NCBI RefSeq assembly: GCF_012928505.1
Contig: NZ_JABBJN010000026.1
Location: forward strand, 1-64,000
Source: Achromobacter sp. Bel
GTDB taxonomy: Bacteria; Pseudomonadota; Gammaproteobacteria; Burkholderiales; Burkholderiaceae_B
Direction: 5' to 3'
Length of the DNA stretch: 64,000 nt
A model generated the notes under the pieces. The model made no database searches. It was not told where the DNA came from and was given only the letters and a program-made list of their open reading frames with translations. This document shows, piece after piece, positions 17,703-24,177 of the stretch. How positions within the stretch are numbered: the stretch's first letter is position 1; every line of letters begins with the position of its first letter. A program made the position numbers and the translations under genes.

Positions 17703-17732
17703 CTGGCACAGCCCAAGAAAATTGTGTATAGT
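17703..17732 (+). promoter_or_regulatory. probable promoter of the first tRNA-Phe
   Basis: TATAGT at 17727-17732 and CTGGCA at 17703-17708, 18 bases apart, lie just upstream of the tRNA at 17746. The -10 is good and the -35 weak, so strand and use are likely but boundaries are approximate. Confidence 0.45.
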
Positions 17733-17745
17733 TGCGGACTTCGTT

Positions 17746-17821
17746 GGCCTGGTAGCTCAGTCGGTAGAGCAGAGGATTGAAAATCCTTGTGTCGGTGGTT
17801 CGATTCCGCCCCAGGCCACCA
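17746..17821 (+). tRNA. tRNA-Phe (GAA), copy 1
   Basis: A 76-nt gene with a 7-bp acceptor stem (GGCCTGG with CCAGGCC), discriminator A and encoded CCA. The anticodon loop reads TTGAAAA, giving GAA. The D arm (TAGCTCAGTCGGTAGAGCA) and TTCGATTC T-loop are standard. An identical copy follows 180 bases downstream. Confidence 0.97.
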
Positions 17822-17873
17822 AAAGAATTATTGGGATTGCGGTTGCCTCTGGGCGACCGATACCGAATCCCAA

Positions 17874-17902
17874 AAAAAGCCCAGCCCCGCGCTGGGCTTT
17901 TT
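17874..17902 (+). terminator. terminator between the tRNA genes
   Basis: GCCCAGC at 17879-17885 pairs with GCTGGGC at 17891-17897 around a short loop. The stem is extended by an A-run before and T-run after, so it could stop either strand. It lies between the two tRNA copies, which suggests that they may be transcribed separately. Confidence 0.85.
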
Positions 17903-17925
17903 GCAAACGTACCTGTTCAGGTATT

Positions 17926-18001
17926 GGCCTGGTAGCTCAGTCGGTAGAGCAGAGGATTGAAAATCCTTGTGTCGGTGGTTCGATTCCGCCCCAGGCCACC
18001 A
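17926..18001 (+). tRNA. tRNA-Phe (GAA), copy 2
   Basis: Identical over all 76 bases to the copy at 17746, including the encoded CCA. No integrase or other element adjoins it, so the duplication looks like a simple tandem copy with a diverged 104-base spacer. Confidence 0.97.
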
Positions 18002-18016
18002 AAGATTCATGCACAC

Positions 18017-18051
18017 AGCCCAGTCCGCCTCAATTGCGACTGGGCTTTTTG
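18017..18051 (+). terminator. terminator after the second tRNA-Phe
   Basis: AGCCCAGTC at 18017-18025 pairs with GACTGGGCT at 18038-18046 and is followed by a T-run. It separates tRNA transcription from the riboswitch leader that begins about 40 bases later. Confidence 0.85.
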
Positions 18052-18087
18052 CTTGCAGCGAGCACGCGCCCATTGCAGGGTAAAATC

Positions 18088-18166
18088 GCTCTTGCTCCGG
18101 GGTGCACGCCAGTGCTGAGATTCAGACCCGCGAACTTGACCCGGTTCATGCCGGCGTAAGAAGAGC
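18088..18166 (+). promoter_or_regulatory. TPP (THI-box) riboswitch
   Basis: The conserved thiamin pyrophosphate aptamer is complete. P1 is GCTCTT (18088-18093) pairing with AAGAGC (18161-18166). Between them are CCGGGGTGC (18097-18105), GCTGAGA (18114-18120), ACCC (18126-18129), GAACTTGA (18132-18139) and CCGGTT-CATG-CCGGCGTA (18141-18158), in the canonical order of the pyrimidine- and pyrophosphate-sensing arms. It lies 83 bases before the LuxE-like gene, on the same strand. A 7-bp hairpin CCTGCGC/GCGCAGG at 18189-18207 without a T-run may be part of the expression platform. When thiamin is plentiful the operon should be shut down. Confidence 0.95.
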
Positions 18167-18249
18167 ATTCGCCTTGTCCTGCCGCGCCCCTGCGCCGCTT
18201 GCGCAGGCGGGCTTCGGAGCTTCCCTGTACAGGATTGCCACGAACGCCC

Positions 18250-19332
18250 ATGAACAACGTCGCCCCGCCGGTCGCGGAACTACTCGAATTCATCGCCCAG
18301 GATAGCTGCACCGACGAGCAGTTCGATCAGCTCGCGCTGCGCCTCTTCGCCTATCAGTACGGCGCCAGCGCCCCCTATCGCAGTTTCTGCCAGCGCCGCG
18401 GCGCGACGGTGCGCAACGTGAAGACGTGGAGCGACATTCCGGCCGTGCCCATCGATGCTTTCAAGGCAATGGAACTGCGCTGCGAGCCGCCCCGGCCCGA
18501 CGAGCGCGTGTTCATGACCAGCGGCACGACGCGCGCCGATATGCGCGGGCGGCATTTCCATCCGCACCTGGCCGTGTACGACCTGTCCATGACCCGCAAT
18601 TTCGACAAGCGCGTCATGCAGGGCACGGCCCGCCTGCCGATGGGCATTTTGTTCCCGGACGAAATCGCGATGCCCAATTCGTCGCTGGCGCATTATCTGG
18701 CGCTGGCAAAGTCCGCCTTCGGCACCGAAGACAGCCGCTATTTCATGTCGCCGCAGGGCATCGACCTGGACGGCCTGTGGCGTCGGCTGGAAGAGGCCGA
18801 ACGCGGCGGTGAGCCCTACGCGCTGCTGGGCGCCAGCTTCAGCTTCGTGCATGTCATCGACGCGCTGCGCAAGGAAGGCCGCTCGTTCCAGCTGCCGCCC
18901 GGAAGCCGCATCCTGGACACCGGCGGCTACAAGGGGCAGTCGCGCGACTTGCCGCTGGACACCTTTTATTCAGAACTGTCGGACCTGCTGGGCGTGCCGC
19001 GCGCGCTGTGCATCAACATGTACGGCATGACGGAACTGAGCACGCAGTTCTATGACGACGGCAATGCCGTCGTGCCGTCGGTCAAGTCGGGGCCGCACTG
19101 GATCCGTTCGCGCCTGGTCGATCCGGCCACTGGACGCACCGTGCCGGCCGGTGAACGCGGCATCCTGGCGCACTGCGACCTGGGCAACTTCAATTCGGTC
19201 AACACCATCCTGACGGAAGACGTCGGCCTGCCGGCAGACGGCGGCTTCCTGCTGCTGGGTCGCGCCGAGGGCGCGCAAGCCAAGGGATGCTCGCTGGCGG
19301 TGGAAGAATTCATCCGGTTGGCCACGCCATGA
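18250..19332 (+). CDS. LuxE-like acyl-protein synthetase
   Basis: A 360-residue ANL-type protein of the LuxE family, which activates a carboxylic acid with ATP to acyl-AMP and moves it to a cysteine on itself. The ATP loop is MTSGTTRADMRGRHF (from residue 89) and the A5-type motif NMYGMTELS is at 256-264. A cysteine at 347, 13 residues from the C-terminus, sits where LuxE carries its acyl-accepting Cys. I chose the ATG at 18250; an earlier in-frame ATG at 18199 would eat into the leader. It is the first gene after the TPP riboswitch and overlaps the LuxC-like gene by four bases. No luxAB or luxD is present, so light production is excluded; a thiamin-related acid is the likely substrate (inference). 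Confidence 0.85.
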   Translation: MNNVAPPVAELLEFIAQDSCTDEQFDQLALRLFAYQYGASAPYRSFCQRRGATVRNVKTWSDIPAVPIDAFKAMELRCEPPRPDERVFMTSGTTRADMRGRHFHPHLAVYDLSMTRNFDKRVMQGTARLPMGILFPDEIAMPNSSLAHYLALAKSAFGTEDSRYFMSPQGIDLDGLWRRLEEAERGGEPYALLGASFSFVHVIDALRKEGRSFQLPPGSRILDTGGYKGQSRDLPLDTFYSELSDLLGVPRALCINMYGMTELSTQFYDDGNAVVPSVKSGPHWIRSRLVDPATGRTVPAGERGILAHCDLGNFNSVNTILTEDVGLPADGGFLLLGRAEGAQAKGCSLAVEEFIRLATP

Positions 19333-20789
19333 ACTCGGTCCGGGTCGAGGCGGGATACCTGCCGGGACTGGCCGCGGCCGATGTCCAATGGCAGACCCTG
19401 CCGTTCGAGCAGGACGGCCAGCGCGTCGACGTCGCAGTGCCAGTGTTGACCGCGCCGCAGATGCAGGCGCTTGCCGAGCGCGTCAAACACGCCAGCGCGC
19501 TGCATCTGAAGACGATGACGGTGTCGGAGATCATCGCGGTCATCGACCGCGCCATCGCCCGCCTGCTAGATCCCAACGACCCGTACCGGCGGCAGGCCGA
19601 CGCGCTGCTGCCGATCGTCAGCGGCTACGACGCCGAGATGGTGCGCCTGGGCCTGACCGGCTTTTTCAAGACGTTCCGCGCGCCGCAACTGCATCGCTTC
19701 GTGGCCGAAGACTTCGCCAACCCCAAAGTGCTGGACGGCTTCCAGCCTGCCGCCAAGGGCGGTGCGGTGCGCGCCTACGGTCCGCAATTGCTGGCGCACA
19801 GCTGGGCGGGCAACGTGCCCGCGCTGGCGTTGTGGAGCCTGGTCTGCGGGCTGCTGGTGAAGGCCGGCAACATCGGAAAACTGCCCAGCGCCGAACCGCT
19901 GTTCGCGGGCTGGTTCGCCCGGCTGCTGGCCGAGGTGCACCCGCCGCTTGCCGATTGCCTGGCCGTGGTGTGGTGGCGCGGCGCGGGCGACGAAGACGCG
20001 TCGGCGCTCTACGCCCAGGCCGATACGGTCGTGGCCTACGGCGGCAACCACGCACTGCACGCCATCCAGCGCCGCCTGCCGGTCACGACGCGCTTTCTGG
20101 CGCACGGGCACAAGCTGGGTTTCGGCGTGGTCAGCGCGATGGCGCTGGATGCCCAGAAAGCGCCCGCCCTGGCCCGGCGGGCGGCGTGGGACGTGATGCG
20201 CTACGACCAGCAGGGATGCTATTCGCCGCACGTTTTCTATGTGCAGCGCGGCGGTCCGATTTCGCCGCGGGATTTCGCGGGCTACCTGGCGGGCGAGCTG
20301 TCGAATCTGCAGCGGCGCTTTCCGCGGCGCGCGCTGGACCTGGAAGAATCCGCCGCCCTGGCGAAATGGCGGCAGTCGATCGAATGGACGCTGGCCCCAG
20401 GCGGCGCGGACGCGCTGATCGGCGACCTGGAAACGGCATGGAGCGTGGCCTACGTCGATGAGGCGGCCTCCCTGGCGCCGACCGCCCTGCAGCGCAGCAT
20501 CACGGTGGCCGGCATCGACGCGCTGGACGAGGTGGCGCGGCAGGTGGCGGCCCGTCGCGAATTCCTGCAGACCGCCGGCGTGGCCGCCACGCCGCAAGAG
20601 CTGTACCGCCTGGCTGAACAACTGGGCGCGGCGGGCGTCACCCGCGTGAGCGCCATCGGCGCGATGAGCGTGCCGGAAGCGGGCTGGCATCACGATGGCC
20701 GCTTTAATTTGCTGGACCTCGTTCGCATGACCGAAATCGAGCATTCTGCCGAAGCCGCGGCCGATCCGTTCGCGTCCTACGAGCCATGA
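19329..20789 (+). CDS. LuxC-like acyl-CoA/acyl-protein reductase
   Basis: A 486-residue aldehyde-dehydrogenase-like reductase of the LuxC family, which takes an acyl group onto a cysteine and reduces it with NADPH to the aldehyde. The catalytic cysteine is C297 in YDQQGCYSPHVFY, matching the LuxC active site. The nucleotide region includes HSWAGNVPALALWSL and VVAYGGNHAL. It overlaps the LuxE-like gene (ATGA) upstream and the ABC ATPase downstream, so all are translated together. In the lux system LuxC and LuxE act as a fatty acid reductase complex; here the operon suggests the same chemistry on another acid. Confidence 0.85.
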   Translation: MNSVRVEAGYLPGLAAADVQWQTLPFEQDGQRVDVAVPVLTAPQMQALAERVKHASALHLKTMTVSEIIAVIDRAIARLLDPNDPYRRQADALLPIVSGYDAEMVRLGLTGFFKTFRAPQLHRFVAEDFANPKVLDGFQPAAKGGAVRAYGPQLLAHSWAGNVPALALWSLVCGLLVKAGNIGKLPSAEPLFAGWFARLLAEVHPPLADCLAVVWWRGAGDEDASALYAQADTVVAYGGNHALHAIQRRLPVTTRFLAHGHKLGFGVVSAMALDAQKAPALARRAAWDVMRYDQQGCYSPHVFYVQRGGPISPRDFAGYLAGELSNLQRRFPRRALDLEESAALAKWRQSIEWTLAPGGADALIGDLETAWSVAYVDEAASLAPTALQRSITVAGIDALDEVARQVAARREFLQTAGVAATPQELYRLAEQLGAAGVTRVSAIGAMSVPEAGWHHDGRFNLLDLVRMTEIEHSAEAAADPFASYEP

Positions 20790-21550
20790 ACGCCGCTCTG
20801 GCCCTGCCTTTTCTGGACATCGAACGGGTGGTCTATACGTACCCGGGCCGGCCACCCATTGTCGACGGCATCGATTGGCGATTGGAGGCTGGCGGGATCC
20901 ATTGCCTGGTCGGGCGTAGCGGCTGCGGCAAGACGACGCTGCTGAAGCTGGCCGCCGGCCTGCTGACGCCGCAGTCCGGCCGCATCCGTCTGTGGGACGG
21001 CACGGCCGCCACCCCCGGCCCGCAGCTGGGCTATGTGTTCCAGGCGCCTACGTTGCTGGAATGGCGCCGCGTCATCGACAACGTGCTGCTGCCCGTGTCG
21101 CTGCAACGCCGCCCCTCCTCGGAAGACACCGCGCACGCGCACGAACTGCTGGCGATGCTGGGCCTGTCCGACCATGCGCAGCATTACCCCCGGCAACTGT
21201 CTGGCGGGCAGCAAAGCCGGGTGGCGCTGGCGCGGGCGCTGATCCTTCGCCCGGCCCTGCTGCTGCTGGACGAGCCTTTCGCGGCATTGGACGCCATCAC
21301 ACGCGGCGAGCTGCAGGACGATCTGATGCGGATGTGCCGGCTGCGCAAGACGACCGTGTTGTTCGTCACGCACGACATCAGCGAAGCCGTCTACCTGGGC
21401 GACTGCGTTGCGGTCATGCACCAGGGGCGCATGGTGGCCGACGTGCGCGTGGACCTGCCCTTGCCGCGCACGCAGTCCATGCGGCACGGCGCCGCCTTCA
21501 ATGCGTATTGCGCACAGGTGTTCGAATTCATGAACGGGACCCGCCCATGA
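20786..21550 (+). CDS. thiZ: ABC transporter ATPase, thiamin-precursor type
   Basis: A 254-residue ATPase of the nitrate/sulfonate/taurine/ThiZ type. Walker A GRSGCGKTT is at 43-51, the signature LSGGQ at 138-142 and Walker B LLLLDEP at 158-164, with the switch His in VTHDISEA. Starts and stops overlap its neighbours by four bases on each side. TPP-riboswitch control and the NMT1/THI5-like binding protein downstream point to import of a thiamin precursor or breakdown product. Confidence 0.85.
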   Translation: MNAALALPFLDIERVVYTYPGRPPIVDGIDWRLEAGGIHCLVGRSGCGKTTLLKLAAGLLTPQSGRIRLWDGTAATPGPQLGYVFQAPTLLEWRRVIDNVLLPVSLQRRPSSEDTAHAHELLAMLGLSDHAQHYPRQLSGGQQSRVALARALILRPALLLLDEPFAALDAITRGELQDDLMRMCRLRKTTVLFVTHDISEAVYLGDCVAVMHQGRMVADVRVDLPLPRTQSMRHGAAFNAYCAQVFEFMNGTRP

Positions 21551-22311
21551 AGCCCGCCTTCACGTCACGTTTTTTGGCGGCCGCGCTGCTGGTCGTCTTG
21601 ATCGGCGCCTGGGAGGCGGTTGTCCGGCAAGCGGGCATTTCCGCGCTGGTGCTGCCCGCCCCTTCCGCCGTGGCCACGACACTGTGGACGAGCCTTGCCA
21701 CCGGCTATCTGTGGCCGCACATCGGCGCAACGCTTGCCGAGATGCTGCTGGGGCTGGCGCTGGGCGGCGCGGCCGGCCTGGCGATGGGCGTGGCCTTGGC
21801 GGAATCGGCCTTGCTGGATCGCGTGCTCAAGCCCTACGTCATCGTCAGCCAGGTTGTCCCCAAGCTGGCGCTGGCCCCGCTGTTCGTGCTGTGGTTCGGC
21901 TTCGGCATGGCGCCCACCGTCGTCATGACCGCGCTGATCTGCTTCTTCCCCTTGATGGAAAACACGCTGACCAGCCTGCGGCAGGTGGATCCGAACCGGT
22001 TGCAGCTGTTCCGCATGCTGGGCGCCTCGCGCGCGCAGACCTTGCTGCGCCTGAAGCTGCCTGCGGGCCTGCCAGGCATTCTGGCCGGCTTGCGCGTGGC
22101 GCTGGTGCTGGCGCTGGTCGGCGCCGTGGTGGGCGAATTCATCGGCGCCAGCCGCGGGTTGGGCGCCGTCATCATCGCCGCGCAAGGCATGATGGATACC
22201 CCCCTCATGTTCGCGGCGCTGACCGCCATCGCCGCCATCGGACTGCTGGGCTATCAGGCCACGCTGGTACTGGAACGGCGCCTGCTGCGCCCCTACGCCG
22301 ACCATCCATGA
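21547..22311 (+). CDS. thiX: ABC transporter permease, thiamin-precursor type
   Basis: A 254-residue inner membrane permease with about six helices. The cytoplasmic EAA-type loop reads FRMLGASRAQTLLRLKLPAGLPGILAGLRVAL, the contact with the ATPase. The family is that of SsuC/TauC/ThiX. ATGA overlaps join it to the ATPase before it and the binding protein after it. Confidence 0.85.
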   Translation: MKPAFTSRFLAAALLVVLIGAWEAVVRQAGISALVLPAPSAVATTLWTSLATGYLWPHIGATLAEMLLGLALGGAAGLAMGVALAESALLDRVLKPYVIVSQVVPKLALAPLFVLWFGFGMAPTVVMTALICFFPLMENTLTSLRQVDPNRLQLFRMLGASRAQTLLRLKLPAGLPGILAGLRVALVLALVGAVVGEFIGASRGLGAVIIAAQGMMDTPLMFAALTAIAAIGLLGYQATLVLERRLLRPYADHP

Positions 22312-23351
22312 CTTCTTCCAGGACTCTTCCCATGCTCCCGTCCCCTACCCGCCGCGCACTACTGGCCGCGGCCGCGAGCCTCGCCGCGGCGTCGCTGACG
22401 CCGCTGGCCGCGCGCGCCCACGGCGCCCAGGCGGCTCAAGCCGCCGCTTCCGGCAAGGTCACGCTGGCCGGTTGGAGCAAGCCCATCAGCGAAATCACCA
22501 ACGTGCTGGCCGAACCCGACAAGGGCTTCTTCAAGGCGCAGGGCGTGGAACTGGTCTACCTGCCGGGCGCGGGCGGCGGCGACGCCATCCGCAATATCCT
22601 CAGCGGCCAGGCCGACGTGGCGTTCACCGACCCCGGCTCGTTCTTCATGGCCTTGGACAAGGGTGAAAAGCTGCGGGCCATCTACGACATCTATCCGCAG
22701 AACGTCTTCAATGTGGTGTCGCTGAAGTCGGCCGGCATCACGAGGCCGGCGGATCTGAAGGGCAAGCGCATCGGCGTCTACAGCCTGGCCAGCGGCACGC
22801 GCCAGAACCTGCTGGTGCTGCTGCACCAGGCCGGCCTGACCGAAGCCGACGTTGAAATCGTCGTCACTGGCGTACTGAACTTCGCGCCGCTGCTGCAGGG
22901 CCAGGTCGACGCCACCGCGGCCACCGACACCGGGCTGCTTGTCGGTCGCCGGCGCGGCCTGGGCGAGGTCAACGTGATGAACGTGGCCGACACTCTCAAC
23001 GTTTCCAGCGACCTGTTCGTGGTGCGCGAGGCGGTCCTCCAACAGAAGCAACCGCTGCTGCGGGCCTTCCTGAAAGCCTACCGCGACAGCGCCGCATGGA
23101 TGATCGCCCAACCCGACGAGGCCGCCACGCTGGCCGGCAAGCGCGCCATCGACGGCACCGACCGCGCCATCAACCTGGAAGTGATCCGGCTGCGCAATGC
23201 GGCGTCGATCGCCTCCGGCGGCCGCCCGCTGGGCACGCTGGATCTGGACCTGCTGCAACAGGCCGCTGATGCCTATCTCGAGCTGGGCCTGATCCAGAAC
23301 CGCATCGACGTGTCCGCCGCCGTCGACGCCAGCCTGCTGCCGGCAGCCTGA
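22308..23351 (+). CDS. thiY: NMT1/THI5-like ABC substrate-binding protein
   Basis: A 347-residue periplasmic binding protein. A twin-arginine-like leader (SPTRRALLAAAAS) and hydrophobic stretch end near ARA-HGA. The mature part (LAGWSKPISEITNVLAEPDKGFFK, then GGGDAIRNILSGQADVAFTDPG) is the NMT1/THI5-like fold of pyrimidine- and sulfonate-binding proteins. The ATG at 22308 overlaps the permease stop; an ATG at 22332 would shorten it by eight residues and is also possible. Riboswitch control suggests a pyrimidine- or thiazole-like ligand, probably a carboxylate given the reductases in the operon (inference). Confidence 0.82.
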   Translation: MTSSRTLPMLPSPTRRALLAAAASLAAASLTPLAARAHGAQAAQAAASGKVTLAGWSKPISEITNVLAEPDKGFFKAQGVELVYLPGAGGGDAIRNILSGQADVAFTDPGSFFMALDKGEKLRAIYDIYPQNVFNVVSLKSAGITRPADLKGKRIGVYSLASGTRQNLLVLLHQAGLTEADVEIVVTGVLNFAPLLQGQVDATAATDTGLLVGRRRGLGEVNVMNVADTLNVSSDLFVVREAVLQQKQPLLRAFLKAYRDSAAWMIAQPDEAATLAGKRAIDGTDRAINLEVIRLRNAASIASGGRPLGTLDLDLLQQAADAYLELGLIQNRIDVSAAVDASLLPAA

Positions 23352-23352
23352 C

Positions 23353-24132
23353 ATGAGCGCCGCCCTGAAGTTCACAGGCAAAGTGGTGCTGGTGACCGGC
23401 GCCAGCCGCGGCATCGGCGCCGAGATCGCGCGCAGCTTTGCGCGGGAAGGCGCGACGGTGGTCGTCAACTACCTGAGCAATGCCGACGCGGCCGAGACCG
23501 TGGTGACGCAGTGCCAGGCCGTCGGCGGCGACGCTTGGGCCGTGCAGGCCGACGTCGGCTCGCCCGAGGCGGTGCGCGCCATGGTGGACGGCATCGTGCG
23601 GGACGCCGGCCGGCTGGATGTCGTCGTCAACAACGCCTTGCGTCATTACGCCTTCGATCCGCGCCAGCGAACCGCGTTCGACGATATCGCGTGGCAGGAC
23701 TACCAGTCGCAATTCGACGGCGCGGTCGGCGCGGCGTTCAACGTCTGCCGTGCCGCGCTGCCGCATTTCAAACAGCGCGCGCAAGGTTGCATCGTCAACA
23801 TCGCCACCAACCTCATCGAGCATCCGGTGGTGCCGTATCACGACTACACCACCGCGAAAGCCGCACTGGTGGCGTTCAGCCGCAACCTGGCGTCGGAACT
23901 GGGTCCTTTCGGGATCCGGGTGAACTGCGTCGCCCCCGGCCTGGTCTACCCGACTCAGGCCAGCGGCGGCACCCAGGAAGCGTTCCGCGATCAGTTGGCT
24001 GCCGCCACACCGCTGCGGCGGATCGCCCGGCCCGAAGACGTCGCCGGCCCGGTGCTGTTCCTGGCGTCGGACTGGAGCGGATTCATGACCGGGCAAGTGC
24101 TGTTCGTGGACGGCGGACTGGTGATGCGCTAG
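23353..24132 (+). CDS. SDR oxidoreductase of the riboswitch operon
   Basis: A 259-residue SDR. The cofactor motif TGASRGIG is at 15-22 and NNA at 93-95. The catalytic Tyr and Lys are Y165 and K169 (YTTAK), but the usual Ser is a Thr (T152 in IATN). A hydroxyl remains, so activity is plausible with altered specificity. It starts one base after the binding-protein stop and ends the operon. In the proposed pathway it would reduce the aldehyde made by the LuxC-like enzyme to an alcohol. Confidence 0.82.
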   Translation: MSAALKFTGKVVLVTGASRGIGAEIARSFAREGATVVVNYLSNADAAETVVTQCQAVGGDAWAVQADVGSPEAVRAMVDGIVRDAGRLDVVVNNALRHYAFDPRQRTAFDDIAWQDYQSQFDGAVGAAFNVCRAALPHFKQRAQGCIVNIATNLIEHPVVPYHDYTTAKAALVAFSRNLASELGPFGIRVNCVAPGLVYPTQASGGTQEAFRDQLAAATPLRRIARPEDVAGPVLFLASDWSGFMTGQVLFVDGGLVMR

Positions 24133-24177
24133 AGTGAGTAGCCCCCCCGGTTCGCAGCATCCCAACGGAGTCGCGAC

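Noticed and set aside
17746-18001. Duplicate tRNA-Phe as an attachment site of an integrated element
   Set aside because: No integrase, excisionase or phage gene lies nearby, and the spacer is only 104 bases.
18081-18086. TAAAAT as the -10 box of the riboswitch operon
   Set aside because: Transcription would start at about 18093, inside the first arm of the aptamer, and no good -35 lies 17 bases upstream.
17482-18159. Open frame running across both tRNA genes
   Set aside because: It covers tRNA, terminators and part of the riboswitch and has no homology that I recognise.
18250-20789. Bioluminescence locus
   Set aside because: luxA, luxB and luxD are missing, and a TPP riboswitch and thiamin-type importer are present.
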